Positions 10,646 through 20,998 of a DNA stretch of 64,000 bases are shown here, piece by piece; positions within the stretch are counted from its first letter, which is position 1, and the number at the start of each line of letters is the position of its first letter. The position numbers were made by a program, and so were the translations under genes. This DNA is from Litsea cubeba. Its lineage: Eukaryota > Streptophyta > Magnoliopsida > Laurales > Lauraceae. Location of the stretch: the NCBI GenBank assembly GCA_012931725.1, contig CM022951.1, positions 39,952,958 through 40,016,957 of the forward strand. Direction: 5' to 3'. Under the pieces are notes generated by a model. It was not told the DNA's origin and searched no databases. It saw only the letters and a list, made by a program, of their open reading frames with translations.

Positions 10646-10924
10646 AATCGCCTTTCACGGCAAATCAAGAAAAATGTCTCTTTTCTTAAATATATGTGCA
10701 ATGGAAAACTTGAAAGAAGTTGATTTACTTTTACTTGCGAAGGTTGATCTCCGGATCACCACTTGCAATTCCAAGTAAAAATAGAAAATCTGGCACACCC
10801 ACAAAAAAAAGAAATGTTGATGCACGCCCCTTTTGCCCCCCGGTTACGAAAGGGTCGGAACCAAACGGACTCCCACGTCCGCCGACCTCGGTAGGAACCC
10901 GGGCATCGGGAGCGCGGTCCATCA

Positions 10925-11311
10925 GGGACCAGCCTGATGAGCTCCGCAAAGACCAGCATGAACTTTTTTGAGTGTTTCTTCAGCCTCTTGTTGTGACAGC
11001 AGCGTAGAAGTACTCCGTTGAAGGATTTCCTATAAAGGATTTTTGAAGGAAAATCCAAATGAAAGCTTGGGGTTCGCCTTTGGATGCTTACCCGTTCTTT
11101 TGGATCTTCAGGTAGGATTCCGAACAAAATGTAATCAATGAACGGATCCCTCCAGTCGCCGATTGAAGTTTGAAGGATTGAAATCCTACTTCCAACCACT
11201 TGGTGGCATTCAGCAACAGCTTGGTGTGTGTTAAGAGGAGGAAGGATTCTTCTTTCGCACACTGTGATTTGCATGTTTTCTCCTTCCTGAATTGCCATGG
11301 ATGCGGCAAGT
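10925..11311 (-). pseudogene. Tat integrase zinc-binding region of A, truncated
   Basis: The - strand encodes the linker before integrase (EDPKERVSIQRRTPSFHLDF, LYRKSFNGVLLRC), then in another frame the start of the integrase zinc-binding domain, ending VHAGLCGAHQAGP exactly where B begins. The two histidines (VHAG, AHQ) fit the first half of the HHCC motif; the cysteines and the DDE core are missing. One base appears to be lost near 11000, because the reading frame changes there. The same fragment, with the same defect, is copied at 29138-29524. Integrase inserts element cDNA into the chromosome; this copy could not. Confidence 0.75.
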
Positions 11312-11315
11312 CCAG

Positions 11316-11642
11316 CTAGGGCATCTGCCGTATGTTTTCACCTCTACGAATGTGGGTGATGTGACAGATGTCAAACTTTTGCAGAAGTGATTGTGCCTTG
11401 TTGTAGTAAGGCAGTAAATCTGGTTTCCTGACTTCAAATTTCTGATTCATCTGGTTGACGATCAGTTGAGAGTCTCCAAAGACTTCCAGCATAGTGATAC
11501 CGGATTCGATGGCGAGTTCCAATCCTAGGATTAGAGCTTGATATTCAGCTGCATTGTTTGTGCATGGTTCCAGTAGCGAGAAAGCGTGTGGAATCATGTA
11601 TTTGTCGAGGCTAACAAAGAGGATGCCAATTCCCGAGATCAG
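11316..11642 (-). pseudogene. Second (archaeal-type) RNase H domain of A
   Basis: A separate RNase H-like domain follows the RT-linked RNase H, as in Tat elements. The catalytic carboxylates are visible: D in MYFDGA (just upstream, before a TAG stop at 11643-11645), E in NNAAEYQAL and D in VFGDSQLIVNQ. The downstream stretch HITHIRRGEN fits the domain end. The in-frame TAG between the first and second catalytic residues is shared with the copy at 29529-29855, so it predates that copy. A stop after ENIRQMP ends this frame. In the family this domain is thought to supply the working RNase H, because the first one is degenerate. Confidence 0.75.
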
Positions 11643-13725
11643 CTATCTTTTTTCATTCGTCCTGGTTGCACCGTCAAAGTACATGTCCCAGGAGGCACTT
11701 TGCGAGAAAGTCTCCACATTGTAGACTGGTTCGTCTGGGAGATCATCTCTGAGCAGAGAGTCTTTAGGCAATGGATGCTCTGCGAGGAAGTCCGCTAGGG
11801 CTTGCCCTTTGATTGCCTTTTGTGGTACATACCTAATATCAAATTGTGACAGAAGGATGGACCATTTTGCCAATCGAGCGTTGAGAGAACCTGCCTTTGT
11901 GACAAGGACCTTCAAGAGGTTGACCCTTGAGACCAGGTATACTTTGTTGGAAAGCAAGTAGTGACGCAGCTTTTGTACGATGAACATCACTGCAAGGCAT
12001 TCTTTTTCGGCTGGAGAGTAGCGATGCTCTGCACCTACTAGCATGCGGCTGAGGTAATATAGAGCAGCTTCTTTTCTTTGATCATTATCTTGTGCAAGCA
12101 GAGCTCCCAAAGAGTGATCAAGGGCTCTTGTGTACAAGATGAATGGTTTTTCCAGTGGTAGGAGCAGCTAACACTGGAGGTTTTGTCAGGTATGACTTGA
12201 TGTCTTGGAAAGCAGCTTCACAGTCAGTATCCCAGACAAAGTTTACACCTTTTTTCATCAACCGGGAGAATGGACGGCATTTCCCCGAAAGATTGGAGAT
12301 GAACCGTCTGATGTAGGCCAATCTCCCTTGAAGCCCTTTGAGTTCTCTCAAGGTTCTTGGAGAGGGCATTTCTAGAATGGCTTTGACTTTTATGGGGTCA
12401 AGCTCTATTCCAGCTTTCCGAACTAAAAATCCGAGGAACTTACCCGACGAGACGCCGAAGAAGCATTTCAAAGGATTCATTCGCAGTTTGTGTTTGCGGA
12501 GCCGGAGGAAGACTTCTCGAAGGTTTTCGAGATGATCTTCTTTTCTTTTGCTTTTGACGGCGAGGTCATCAACGTAACATTCAACCGTCTTGTGCTGCAT
12601 ATCTTGGAATATTTTCATCATAGCCCTCTGATATGTGGCACCAGCATTTTTCAGACCAAATGGCATGACAGTGTAGCAATACACGCCAAATGGGGTCCGG
12701 AAAGATATATGTTTTTCATCTTCAGGATGCATCTTTATCTGATTGTAGCTAGAGAAACCATCCATGAATGTCATTCGCTCGAATCCACAGGTATTATCGA
12801 TCATTACCTCTGGTATGGGGAGCGGAAATCCATCTTTAGGGCATGCGCCGTTCAGGTCTCTATAGTCAATACAGACCCTGATCTGCCCGTTTTTCTTTGT
12901 CACGGGGACAATGTTGGCCAACCATTCAGGATGTTGTTCCTCACGGATGAAGCCGACACTTTTGAGTTTTTGAACTTCTTGTTCAATTTTATCCATCACA
13001 TCTGGACGGAATCTTCTTTGGCCTTGCTTGACATGCTTGATGTCTTCTTGAAGATTGAGTTTGTGAACCGCTATTTTGGGGTCTAAGCCTGGCATTTCAG
13101 CGTAAGACCATGCAAAGCAATCAACGAACTCACGAAGAAAGGCGATATACTCGGGTAACTCATCATCCTTTATATTCTTGCTTATGAATACAGGACGTGG
13201 GTTATCTGGTGTTCCCAAGTCTATCTTTTGAACAGGATATTCTGTTGGAAGGTTCGAAGGTGGATCCTCCACAATATTTTCGGAGGCTTCCAGCTCGACG
13301 AAACCTTCTGGGGTTTCAAAGGCATTTCCAGACCAAGGTTTTGTTCCTTTCCACGGCTCTTCTTGATCGGTAATTTTCCCCAGGCTTGCTATGAGATGAT
13401 CCCAATCGCCTGTTGAAACTGGGTTGAAGTAGGCTACTTCTTTTGGAGATGAGGGTTCTTCTGGGTCAGAAGACCATACGTCTGTGCCATCGGACAACTC
13501 CTCTTCATTTTCGGAGAAATCATGCCAATTGGATGAGCTTCCTGGATCTTTGTCAGGTGACTCATCAAAGAGATATCCAGGGAGATTGATGTCTTCATGG
13601 ACTTGAGATGTTGAGGCTTGGTCAGTATATTGACTTTTAAGCCTTTGTGTCAACTGTCTCAAGGGAGTGTCAGGATCATACCTAACCCGTGTGAAGACTT
13701 TTCTACATAGCCATAGAGTCTCCAA
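11643..13725 (-). pseudogene. Tat reverse transcriptase and first RNase H of A
   Basis: Frame 13725-12118 encodes a Ty3-type RT: IRVCIDYRDLNGACPKDGF, TFMDGFSSYNQI (catalytic D), MPFGLKNAGATYQ and CYVDDLAVKS with YVDD at residues 384-387 of the frame, then the thumb and LTKPPVLAAP. A one-base T insertion in the run near 12142-12149 shifts the frame. RNase H continues at 12137-11643 (SLGALLAQ, EKECLAVMF, ADFLAEHPL) and lacks the usual first catalytic Asp motif, as is known for Tat RT-linked RNase H. The copy at 29856-31937 lacks the frameshift and reads through as 693 residues. The N-terminal ~190 residues are an acidic linker. Confidence 0.85.
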
Positions 13726-14268
13726 TCTTCCAGCTGGCTTTTGGTCAAGACGGGCCCCAATGGCGTGAGAATACCGCGTCTTTCTCCCAAACCGACTGGG
13801 TTTTGAGCGTCATAGCCCATTTTCTTCATAATAGCTTGTGCCACAGAACTGTAAAAGGATAGTTGAGGCATACCTTTATTTTGGAAAGGTTCAAGCATGG
13901 AGTTTGATGAAGAAGCATCCGATCTATGGAAGAAGATCGACTTTTCCTTTGCTGAAGTTGCTGGAACAACGAAGGAAGCTGACGTAGGATCTTCTATGTC
14001 AGAAGTTGTCTCCATTGGAGTGAGAGCATGCTGAACTTGCTGAGTGTCAGCTTGGCTTGACGATGCGTCGTCTTCTGGCTCTGAATCCGAGTCCGTGTCT
14101 TGTATGATAGACACGAAAGAGACAACAAATTTGCCCCCAGGGTTTTTGCTTTGCCTTCTTCACTTTAGTTGTGATGACCAAAGGCTTTGAAGGTTTGAGG
14201 GAGATGATGAAGGGAGTTTGAATGCTCTCTTCAGATTTACCGGATGATTTGTTTTCTTCCGGCAATTG
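13700..14268 (-). pseudogene. Acidic linker and G-patch domain between protease and RT of A
   Basis: The frame 14114-13659 has an acidic, Ser-rich linker (DTDSDSEPEDDASSS), then AIMKKMGYDAQNPVGLGERR and LTPLGPVLTK. This matches a G-patch (aromatic and glycine spacing GYD, NPVGLG, RGI), and in the neighbouring frame SHGLGYDPD completes the usual ending. A one-base deletion near 13705 separates it from the RT frame. Another shift near 14140 and a TAA at 14269-14271 (CAA in C) separate it from protease. G-patch is an RNA/protein-binding fold also found after the protease of betaretroviruses; its role here is inferred only. Confidence 0.6.
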
Positions 14269-15489
14269 TTAAGGAGCCTTGCCTTTATCTTTCTGGGGAT
14301 TTTCGGCAAAAGGTGCTGTGTGCTTCTCCTCTTCTTCTTTTTCACCTTCATACATCTGTGAGTCTGCAAAGTGGACTTCTTTACCTTTGAATGGTTTTCT
14401 GTTTGCAAAGACTCGATGTATCATGCCATCGTTGCCAACGAACTTGATGCATTGATGTAGAGTTGAAGGGACAACACCATTCTCGTGGATCCAAGGGCGT
14501 CCGAGAAGGATGTTGTAGCATGAAGGGGTTTTTATTGCATACACAGTGACCTCAGAAATAAGATCACCGATCTGCAACTTGAACCTGATTTTGCCGATAG
14601 GCCTTTGAGTACTCCCATTGTATCCAAAGATAGATACAGATGTGTGGCTCAGCTTGCTGGGTGGGATGCCCAACTCTTCAAGAGCCGATGTGGATATGAG
14701 GTTGAGTGCAGAACCTGGGTCGATCTGAACTCTGTGTATAGGCATTTCCTTGATGTACCCTGTGAAGTACAGGGGTCGGTTGTGCCTGGTTTCGCCAAGT
14801 AGGAGGTCGTCCTTTGTGAAGGCGATGGTTGCACTGGCTGCTTTTTTAACCGAGAGGCATTCAATACATGATCCTTCAGTTTTCTTCTTTTCTCCTTTTA
14901 AGGAGGCTTCTGAGTTTTTGACCCGGTAATCCATTTCAATTTGGAGGACTTGCGAGGCATGTTTGTCGACATCCTCATTCAGCTTTTGTAATTCCGAGAT
15001 GAGATTATCACGAGTGTGCGGAGACATTCGCAACAAATCTAGGATGTGCAGACGTGCAAGTATGTGCCTGAAGTGTTCAATCAAGTCATACTTGAAAGCC
15101 TCCTTAGGGCCTGCATGTTCATCATTATTGCCACTAGGGGCGCTTACAACATCTTTTCCTGAAGGATTTACATATGTAAAGGAAGATTGGTTGTAATTTT
15201 TGTGGTAGTCCCGGCCAGAGCGGGTGCCTCTACCAACTTCGAGAGCTTCTTGAGAAGGGTCTTCGTTTGGAAGATTGTCTTCAGGATCAAGAGGCTGTCG
15301 TTTTTCATTTGCTGAGGATGAATCAGCAGCAGAGTTGCCATCCTCAGTGATCGTGTTGCACGGAGCATTTTCCGGGAACAAGTCCTGAACAGCATCCAGC
15401 AACCTTTCTTCTTCGTTGACTAGTTCATCATCCCAAGCATCAATAGCTGGGAATTCTTCAGTCAGGAAGGGTGTGAACTTTGAAGTCAC
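14269..15489 (-). pseudogene. Tat aspartic protease region of A
   Basis: About 406 residues read in one frame. The retropepsin active site is VQIDPGSALNLISTSALEE (an Asp-Pro-Gly-Ser variant of D-T/S-G), with the flap and second half in SIFGYNGSTQRPIGKIRFKL and CYNILLGRPWIHENG. The upstream ~200 residues are an acidic linker with a possible Arg/Gly cluster (GRGTRSGRDYHK). The frame opens after a one-base deletion near 15485 (CCTGAGACGTGAC here, CCTGAGACTGTGAC in C) and closes at a TAA that is CAA in C. Protease cleaves the polyprotein in the virus-like particle. The active-site residues are intact, but the polyprotein is not. Confidence 0.8.
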
Positions 15490-15836
15490 GTCTCAGGAGA
15501 AGAAACCTGAGAGGGTGTCATCTTAGTGAAAGTCACGTGAGACGAGGTGGCTCCAGAAGATACATTGCTAGGCGTCGCCGGAGTGTAAGTGCTCTCATCA
15601 GACGATGCTTCGGAAGAGCTATAATCCCGAATTATCATATTACAGGAACCTCTGACGGGAGACGTTACCTGATCGGAGTCAGACTCATCCTCGGATGTAA
15701 GAGGATCGTCTATCCAGCAATTCTCTCCATTTTCAGGAGTTAAGGGAGGATGTACCTGATGGTCTTCAGGGACTTCAGGCTCTGGATTGCGAGGAGGCTC
15801 ATTGACGCGGTCTTGCTCTTGTTCTAGAGCGAGATG
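15490..15836 (-). pseudogene. Acidic gag-protease linker of A
   Basis: This stretch joins gag and protease in the uninterrupted C copy, where it encodes Glu-, Asp- and Ser-rich sequence with no recognisable domain. In A it is cut off from gag by a TAG in the ARIL context near 15834 (CAG in C) and from protease by the deletion near 15485. No separate gene is present. Confidence 0.6.
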
Positions 15837-18800
15837 CTACAAGATCCTTGCATATTCTTCAAGATCAGGCATGGGAGCCGGATCTTCTTCTTCATCAACT
15901 CTTTGTGGCTCAGCATGGTTGATTTCCACTGGAGTAATGAGAGGTGCTGGGTCAGCAGCATTTTCTTGTACAGCCTCTTGGTCTTCTTCATCATCAGACC
16001 AGGATCCTTGTTGCTGAAAGGGGTTATACCAGATTACTAGCATAAGATGAGACTCAGGAACCCATTCTTCATCGGAGAGATATTCTCCTGTTTCAAGGGA
16101 CTCCTCCCACTCGTCTGTGTAGTTGGATTCGAATCCATCATCGGTATCGCTGGACTCGTATCCATCAATGGAGAATCCAACTACCGAATTGCAAGAGTAT
16201 GATGCCTCATGCGTGGCTTCTTTGAATTGAGGTGGCATGAAATCACTGAGAGTGAATTTCCTTACCCCCTTTGAAGTCTCTGGAAGGGATATTTTTGTTG
16301 CCTCCAGTGAAACGGTAGAGGAAGCCTCTGCCTTTTCTTTGACCTCTAGTTTTGGCTGGGTCTTCTCTTGCCGTTTGAGCTTGAGGAGATGTTTCCTAGC
16401 CTGCCTTTGCTGCTGAGCTGTAGGCTTTGTTTTCACGACCTCCCAATTTTCATCTTCCAGGAGATCGGGATGTACCCATATCGGTTGTCCGTCTGGTGTC
16501 GGGTAAGGAACCAGTTCCTCGGACGCTTGGATTGAGTTTATTACCTTGAAAGAAGTAGTGATCTTCTTTTTCGGTGATTTTGATGTTTGTCCACATGTCA
16601 CCATGTTGACGGAGGCAGGCCCATAGTTTTTGTCAAAGGTGATGACTCCGTTTTTCCACATCTCGTTTATTTTCTCTCTCACAACGAAGCATTGATTGAG
16701 AGGATGTGAGATCATCTGATGGTATGGACAGTACCGAGGATCGTTGGTTTTGCCAACATCACCCGGTCTTTTTGGTTCAGGCAAGGTGAGCTTGCCGTTT
16801 GCCACAAGAGCCCCGAAGATTTCATCAACATCTTCATCAAACGGGTATTTCTTCTCTACTCGTTCTTTGAAGGCATCTGAGAGTTCAGGTCTCTTACCAG
16901 CAACTTTATTTTCAGCTTTCTTTGGTGGCTGAGGAGCTGACTTGGTCTGCACATTGAGGACCTCTTTTTTCTTTGGTTTAGAGGTTGCAGTGGCGGTTGG
17001 CTCTTTTCTTGATGATTTCTGACTGTTGAGGTCTTTAATCACCGTTTCAGCTTCCATGGAAGCTTCTAGGAGTTCTCCCAGGTTTTTTGATTTGTTGCCG
17101 ATGATCATGGAGCGGATTCTAGCTCTCATGTTGTTTCGGCAAATGTCGACTAGCGACGCTTGTGGCAATACATCAGAGCATTTGTACGCCATTGCTTTCC
17201 ACCTGTGAATGAAGTCATATGTTGATTCATTCTCCCCCTGTTTTAGGCTGCACAACTGAACCATAGTAGCGGGATGATCCTCACCTTTGAAGTGAGTCAG
17301 GAAGCATGTCTCTAGCATGGCCCAGTTTTGGATTGAGTCTTCCGGCAGAGTGGAGTACCAATCGAAGGCCGTACCTTTTAGGGTACTTGCAAAGAGGCGG
17401 ATCTTGAGTGCATCTTGATCCGCGATAGCTCCCGTCAGGATCTTGAAGTGGATGACGTGCTGTCTAGCTGATCCTTTCCCCGTATATATTTGGAGAGTAG
17501 GATGCTTAAATTTGGTGGGGAACGGGACCGAGTCCATCCATAAGGGATATGGTGGCTTGATCCCATGCTCCTTGAGTATATCCTCTTCTTTTGCTTTGGC
17601 GAGGATACTGTCTACGTCCTTTTTGTTAAGGGCGCGTGACTCATTTTCTTCTCCATTTACCTCTTCGTTTTGATGATTCGGAGGATGTTCATTGTTCGCC
17701 TGATTTTGGAAGGCGAGGAGAAGGTTTTCCATCAGAGTTTCAATCCTCTGCTGGCCTTGTTCCAACTGCTGGATGCGGGTGATCGCATCTTCTGGAGGTG
17801 GATTACGGGGTGGTGGCTCAGAATTTGTAGCCAAGACATTCATCCTTCGTGATTCGAACGAAGAAACTGCCCTGGTGACTGAGCTGGGGCTCATTCTTTT
17901 TGAAGAAGAGCTTGAGGAAGGATCACTCTGCTGTCCTTTGCTTGAAGGAGCAGGGGATTCTTCTGAATGTCTTCTTGTCCTTGAGACACTGCGCGTCGTC
18001 GGACGTCGGACATGGGTTTTTGTTGCTGACTTTTGGTGCCTTCTGGTTTTTCCAACCATATGGACGGCAGTAACTTGGTTGGGTCTTTCTTTTTCGACCC
18101 ATTTGGGAGAGACTTGAAGTGTAGGAGGCTGGGTCCTTTGCTTCTCTAGTCTCTTTTGCCGGTATGACGCGCGGCGGCATATACGACGAGCAATTTGAGC
18201 TTCGGTCAGCTCTGGCTGGGCTTTGACGATGAAGGATGTGCTCCTTCGGGCGCAGCAGCCGAGCCTGTCTTCTTTGTAGCTGGGCAAGGACAGGATGCGA
18301 ACCCTGTCCTTCGCCTGTTGCAGCGAAGCTTTGAATTTTTGGAGTTCGGCCCTATAGAGATGAAGGGTCGAACTACAGGTTTGTAGGCCTTAGCAGGTGG
18401 GTGTAGAGGCCTTGTGATGCATGACTTGATTTTGGGCTTGTAGGAACAAGCCAGCTCATACTGGGTTGACTTGAGAGTCAGGTTGGAGATGGGTCTCTCC
18501 TCTTTCATGTAAGCAAGAGGGTAGAACTGGTTCTCCTTGAGTGGGGCCAGGAATGCTTGCTTGGTAGATGTTTGGGACCTTCTTTGTTTTGGTGAAGGTC
18601 TTGGGGACCAAGTCTTAGGATAGACCTGGTTGCTTGCAGGTCGAGGCTTCGTGGGGGTGCCACGGGCTTCAGGCCTTCTGGTGCTCGCCTTTGGTATCAC
18701 GGCAGTGACACGTTGAGAGGCGAGTTTCTGCTTCTTGGAGGGAGCAGTTTGTTCCTCGGGAAGTGGGAATGGTCCCAGCGTCCCAAAGACGATAGTCCGG

Positions 18801-18997
18801 GGAGTCGAGGTCGACCCGGAGTTCAGAGAGTTGCCGAGGGAGTTGACACTTCGGCAGCTGATGGGGCGCTTGTAGGTGCGCGTAGTTTGCTTCTGTTGAA
18901 GCATGATTTGGTGCTTGTTCTCATCGAAGGTAATGGTAAGCGATGCTGCCATTGTTAGTTTTTTTTTCGAAAATTTCTGAAATAAGACTACATCCAT
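15834..18997 (-). pseudogene. Tat gag polyprotein of A
   Basis: The N-terminal frame (18997-18206, with MAASLTITFDENK as likely start) is basic, Pro-, Ser- and Lys-rich. A G lost near 18345, compared with C, moves the reading into frame 18287-15837. The second frame holds an SR-rich region (RSVSRTRRHSEESP), a helical stretch ITRIQQLEQGQQRIETLMEN, then a retrotransposon gag capsid domain (FASTLKGTAFDWYSTLP, FLTHFKGEDHPATMVQLCSL) and a Cys/His element (DPRYCPYHQMISHPLNQC). It ends in a TAG at about 15834. Gag packages the element RNA. A keeps the capsid domain (17735-17193) that C has lost. Confidence 0.8.
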
Positions 18998-19629
18998 TAG
19001 TAATCACAAGAATATAATGATCATAAATGGGAAGTTCTATGGTTTCGTCTTTTCAAATTGCTTGAGGGAGATGACCCAAGCAATATGAGGAAGGTAAAAT
19101 GCCATAGAGGGTACAATTGTTCTGATCGCAGGTATGGTAAGCCCAGAATGAGCGTCCCAGTGACTGCTAGAAGCAATTGTGAACTTAAATTCGACTTATC
19201 GAGAAGCAAAGCTTGCTCGAGATAAAAAGAATATAAAGTTTGGAGTTACAGATGTGCCGGTCAAAATACAGTAGACCCTAAAAGGGCGTACTAGTACCGC
19301 TAGACACAAATGTTTTGAGACCGCATCCATGAGATGAGATTCTCTGTTTTGAAAGGTCAAGATTGGATTCATCAAAGAGAGCAGATGGTATTCCAATCTG
19401 AACACGGGCTCAGCGATTTCCGCGAGCGCCAGTGCTCAGAAAGAAATGAACTATAATTTCTGTGATCTAAATCCAAAAAAGACGAGTTCTTTTTTTTTGA
19501 AAGGCCAATATCGGGTTCATCAAAGAGAGCAAAAGGCACTCCAATCTGAACACGGGCTCAGCGATTTCCGCGAGCGCCAGTGTTCAGAAAGGAGAAGACC
19601 AAGATTTCTCCAATCTAAACCCAAAATGA

Positions 19630-19840
19630 CGGAAGTTTTTTTTTTTGAAGATTTTGAAGATTTTTTTTTATAAAAAATCTATTTATTTATTTTTTATTTA
19701 TTTTATTATTTTATTATTTTATTTATTTATTTATTTTTTAAGATTTTTTTTTGAAATTTTTTTTTATTTTTATTTATTATTTTAAAATTTTTATTTTTTT
19801 TAAAATTTTATTTTTTTAAAAAAATTTATTTAAAAGACGA
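19630..19840. repeat. AT-rich low-complexity tract in A leader
   Basis: Almost only T and A with runs of T. The counterpart in C is at about 34030-34215. Confidence 0.8.
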
Positions 19841-20086
19841 GAGAGTACACATAGGCCTCCTAACCCGGTCTTATGAAATCTTGATTGATAGAATTGCTCC
19901 CAGGTAAGGGTAGGATTACTTAATGAACCCGTTTGGAGGACCCTTGCCTAGAACAGTCAAGCTGTCTCCACACTCTGGACAAGGCTTTTATTTGAATCAA
20001 CCATGATCAAAGAACACAGTTGGTTTAACCTTAGTGGTCTATGTCTTTTTTTTTTATTTTTTTATATATATATATTTTTTATTTTT

Positions 20087-20775
20087 AATGAACTCATCGA
20101 AGAGAAACGATGGCCCAAAACCTTAGTCGAACAGGCTCAACATTTCTGCAAGCGCGATGAACGATAGGAACGGATCAAGGTTTCTCAATTTTGAATCCAA
20201 AATGAAAAATCTAATTTTTTGTTTTATATATATATTTTATTTTTAATGAACTCATCGAAGAGAAACGATGGCCCAAAACCTTAGTCGAACAGGCTCAACA
20301 TTTCTGCAAGCGCGATGAACGATAGGAACGGATCAAGGTTTCTCAATTTTGAATCCAAACTGAAAAATCTGATTTTTTTGTTTTTTGTTTTGAAAAGAGA
20401 AAGAGTGGAAATAAATTCAAAGAATTAGAAATTTCAAAAAAAATCCCATCTAATTTTTTTTTAGATCTTTAATGAACTCATCGAAGAGAAACGATGGCCC
20501 AAAACCTTAGTCGAACAGGCTCAACATTTTTGCAAGCGCAATGAACTATAGGAACGGATCAAGGTTTCTCAATTTTGAATTCAAAATGAGAAATCTGTTT
20601 TTTTTTTGTTTTTTTTTTTTTTTTAGATCTTTAATGAACTCATCGAAGAGAAACGATGGCCCAAAACCTTAGTTGAACAGGCTCAACATTTCTGCAAGCG
20701 CGATGAACGATAGGAAAGGATCAAGGTTTCTCAATTTTGAATTCAAAATGAGAAATCTAATTTTTTTTTGTTTTT
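20087..20775. repeat. Tandem ~125 bp repeats in A leader
   Basis: Four units start AATGAACTCATCGAAGAGAA at about 20087, 20243, 20471 and 20633, separated by T-rich spacers. C has only two recognisable units (about 33483-33610 and 33640-33780). Confidence 0.85.
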
Positions 20776-20977
20776 TTTTTTGAAAAGAGAGAGTGGAAAT
20801 AAATTCAAAGAATTAGAAATTTCCAAAAAATCTCATCTCATTTTTTTTAGATGCGGAATCCAACATAGGCCACCAATTAGAAAGTAACCAAGGAATCGAG
20901 AGAAGAAATATAAGCATAGAGCAAAATATATGATATGCAAATATTTTATTTCTAGCATCGTGTTCTCAAATGAACGG

Positions 20978-20995
20978 GTCCCACCGGGTGTGCCA
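20978..20995 (-). other. Primer binding site of A
   Basis: On the - strand TGGCACACCCGGTGGGAC begins three bases after the LTR end. It starts TGG as a tRNA 3' CCA requires and is conserved in C at 33236-33253 (one difference). I cannot assign the tRNA with confidence. Confidence 0.6.
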
Positions 20996-20998
20996 GCT

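Larger units (their letters stand above)
1..10924 (+). mobile_element. Tat-lineage LTR retrotransposon B, 3' portion
   Basis: This is the 3' part of a Ty3/gypsy element of the same family as the copy at 26488-49762. Positions 1-8611 align with about 43191-47160 of that copy, including the antisense PMD gene, the repeats upstream of it and the polypurine tract. The 3' LTR follows at 8612-10924 and stops exactly at the family's terminal CA. The next base belongs to an opposite-strand Tat integrase gene, so B looks inserted into element A, with its 5' half outside the window. B is itself interrupted by element D at 502-5032. It is non-functional as seen: the PMD gene has many indels, and no gag or pol is in view. 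Confidence 0.85.
8612..10924 (+). repeat. 3' LTR of B
   Basis: It begins TGTTGACACC and ends GGTCCATCA like the other family LTRs (20999-23615, 47161-49762). At 2313 bp it is about 290 bp shorter, because the sequence between two similar CTCTCGGCG..CAAA motifs (near 8840) has been lost. It contains a GC-rich palindromic block (about 9340-9425), a TATA box at 10060-10067 and four copies of a ~19 bp repeat at 10567-10645. Short ORFs inside it are not genes. Confidence 0.85.
18998..20977 (-). other. Repeat-rich 5' leader of A
   Basis: Untranslated leader of about 2 kb between primer site and gag. It contains an AT-rich stretch (19630-19840), repeats of a GGGCTCAGCGATTTCCGCG theme (near 19405 and 19555) and four ~125 bp tandem units at 20087-20775. 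No supported coding sequence is seen. Confidence 0.7.

Noticed and set aside
12490..13086. 198-residue + strand frame, also at 30702-31298
   Set aside because: It is a shadow of the RT gene on the other strand; the identical length in both places only reflects the duplication.
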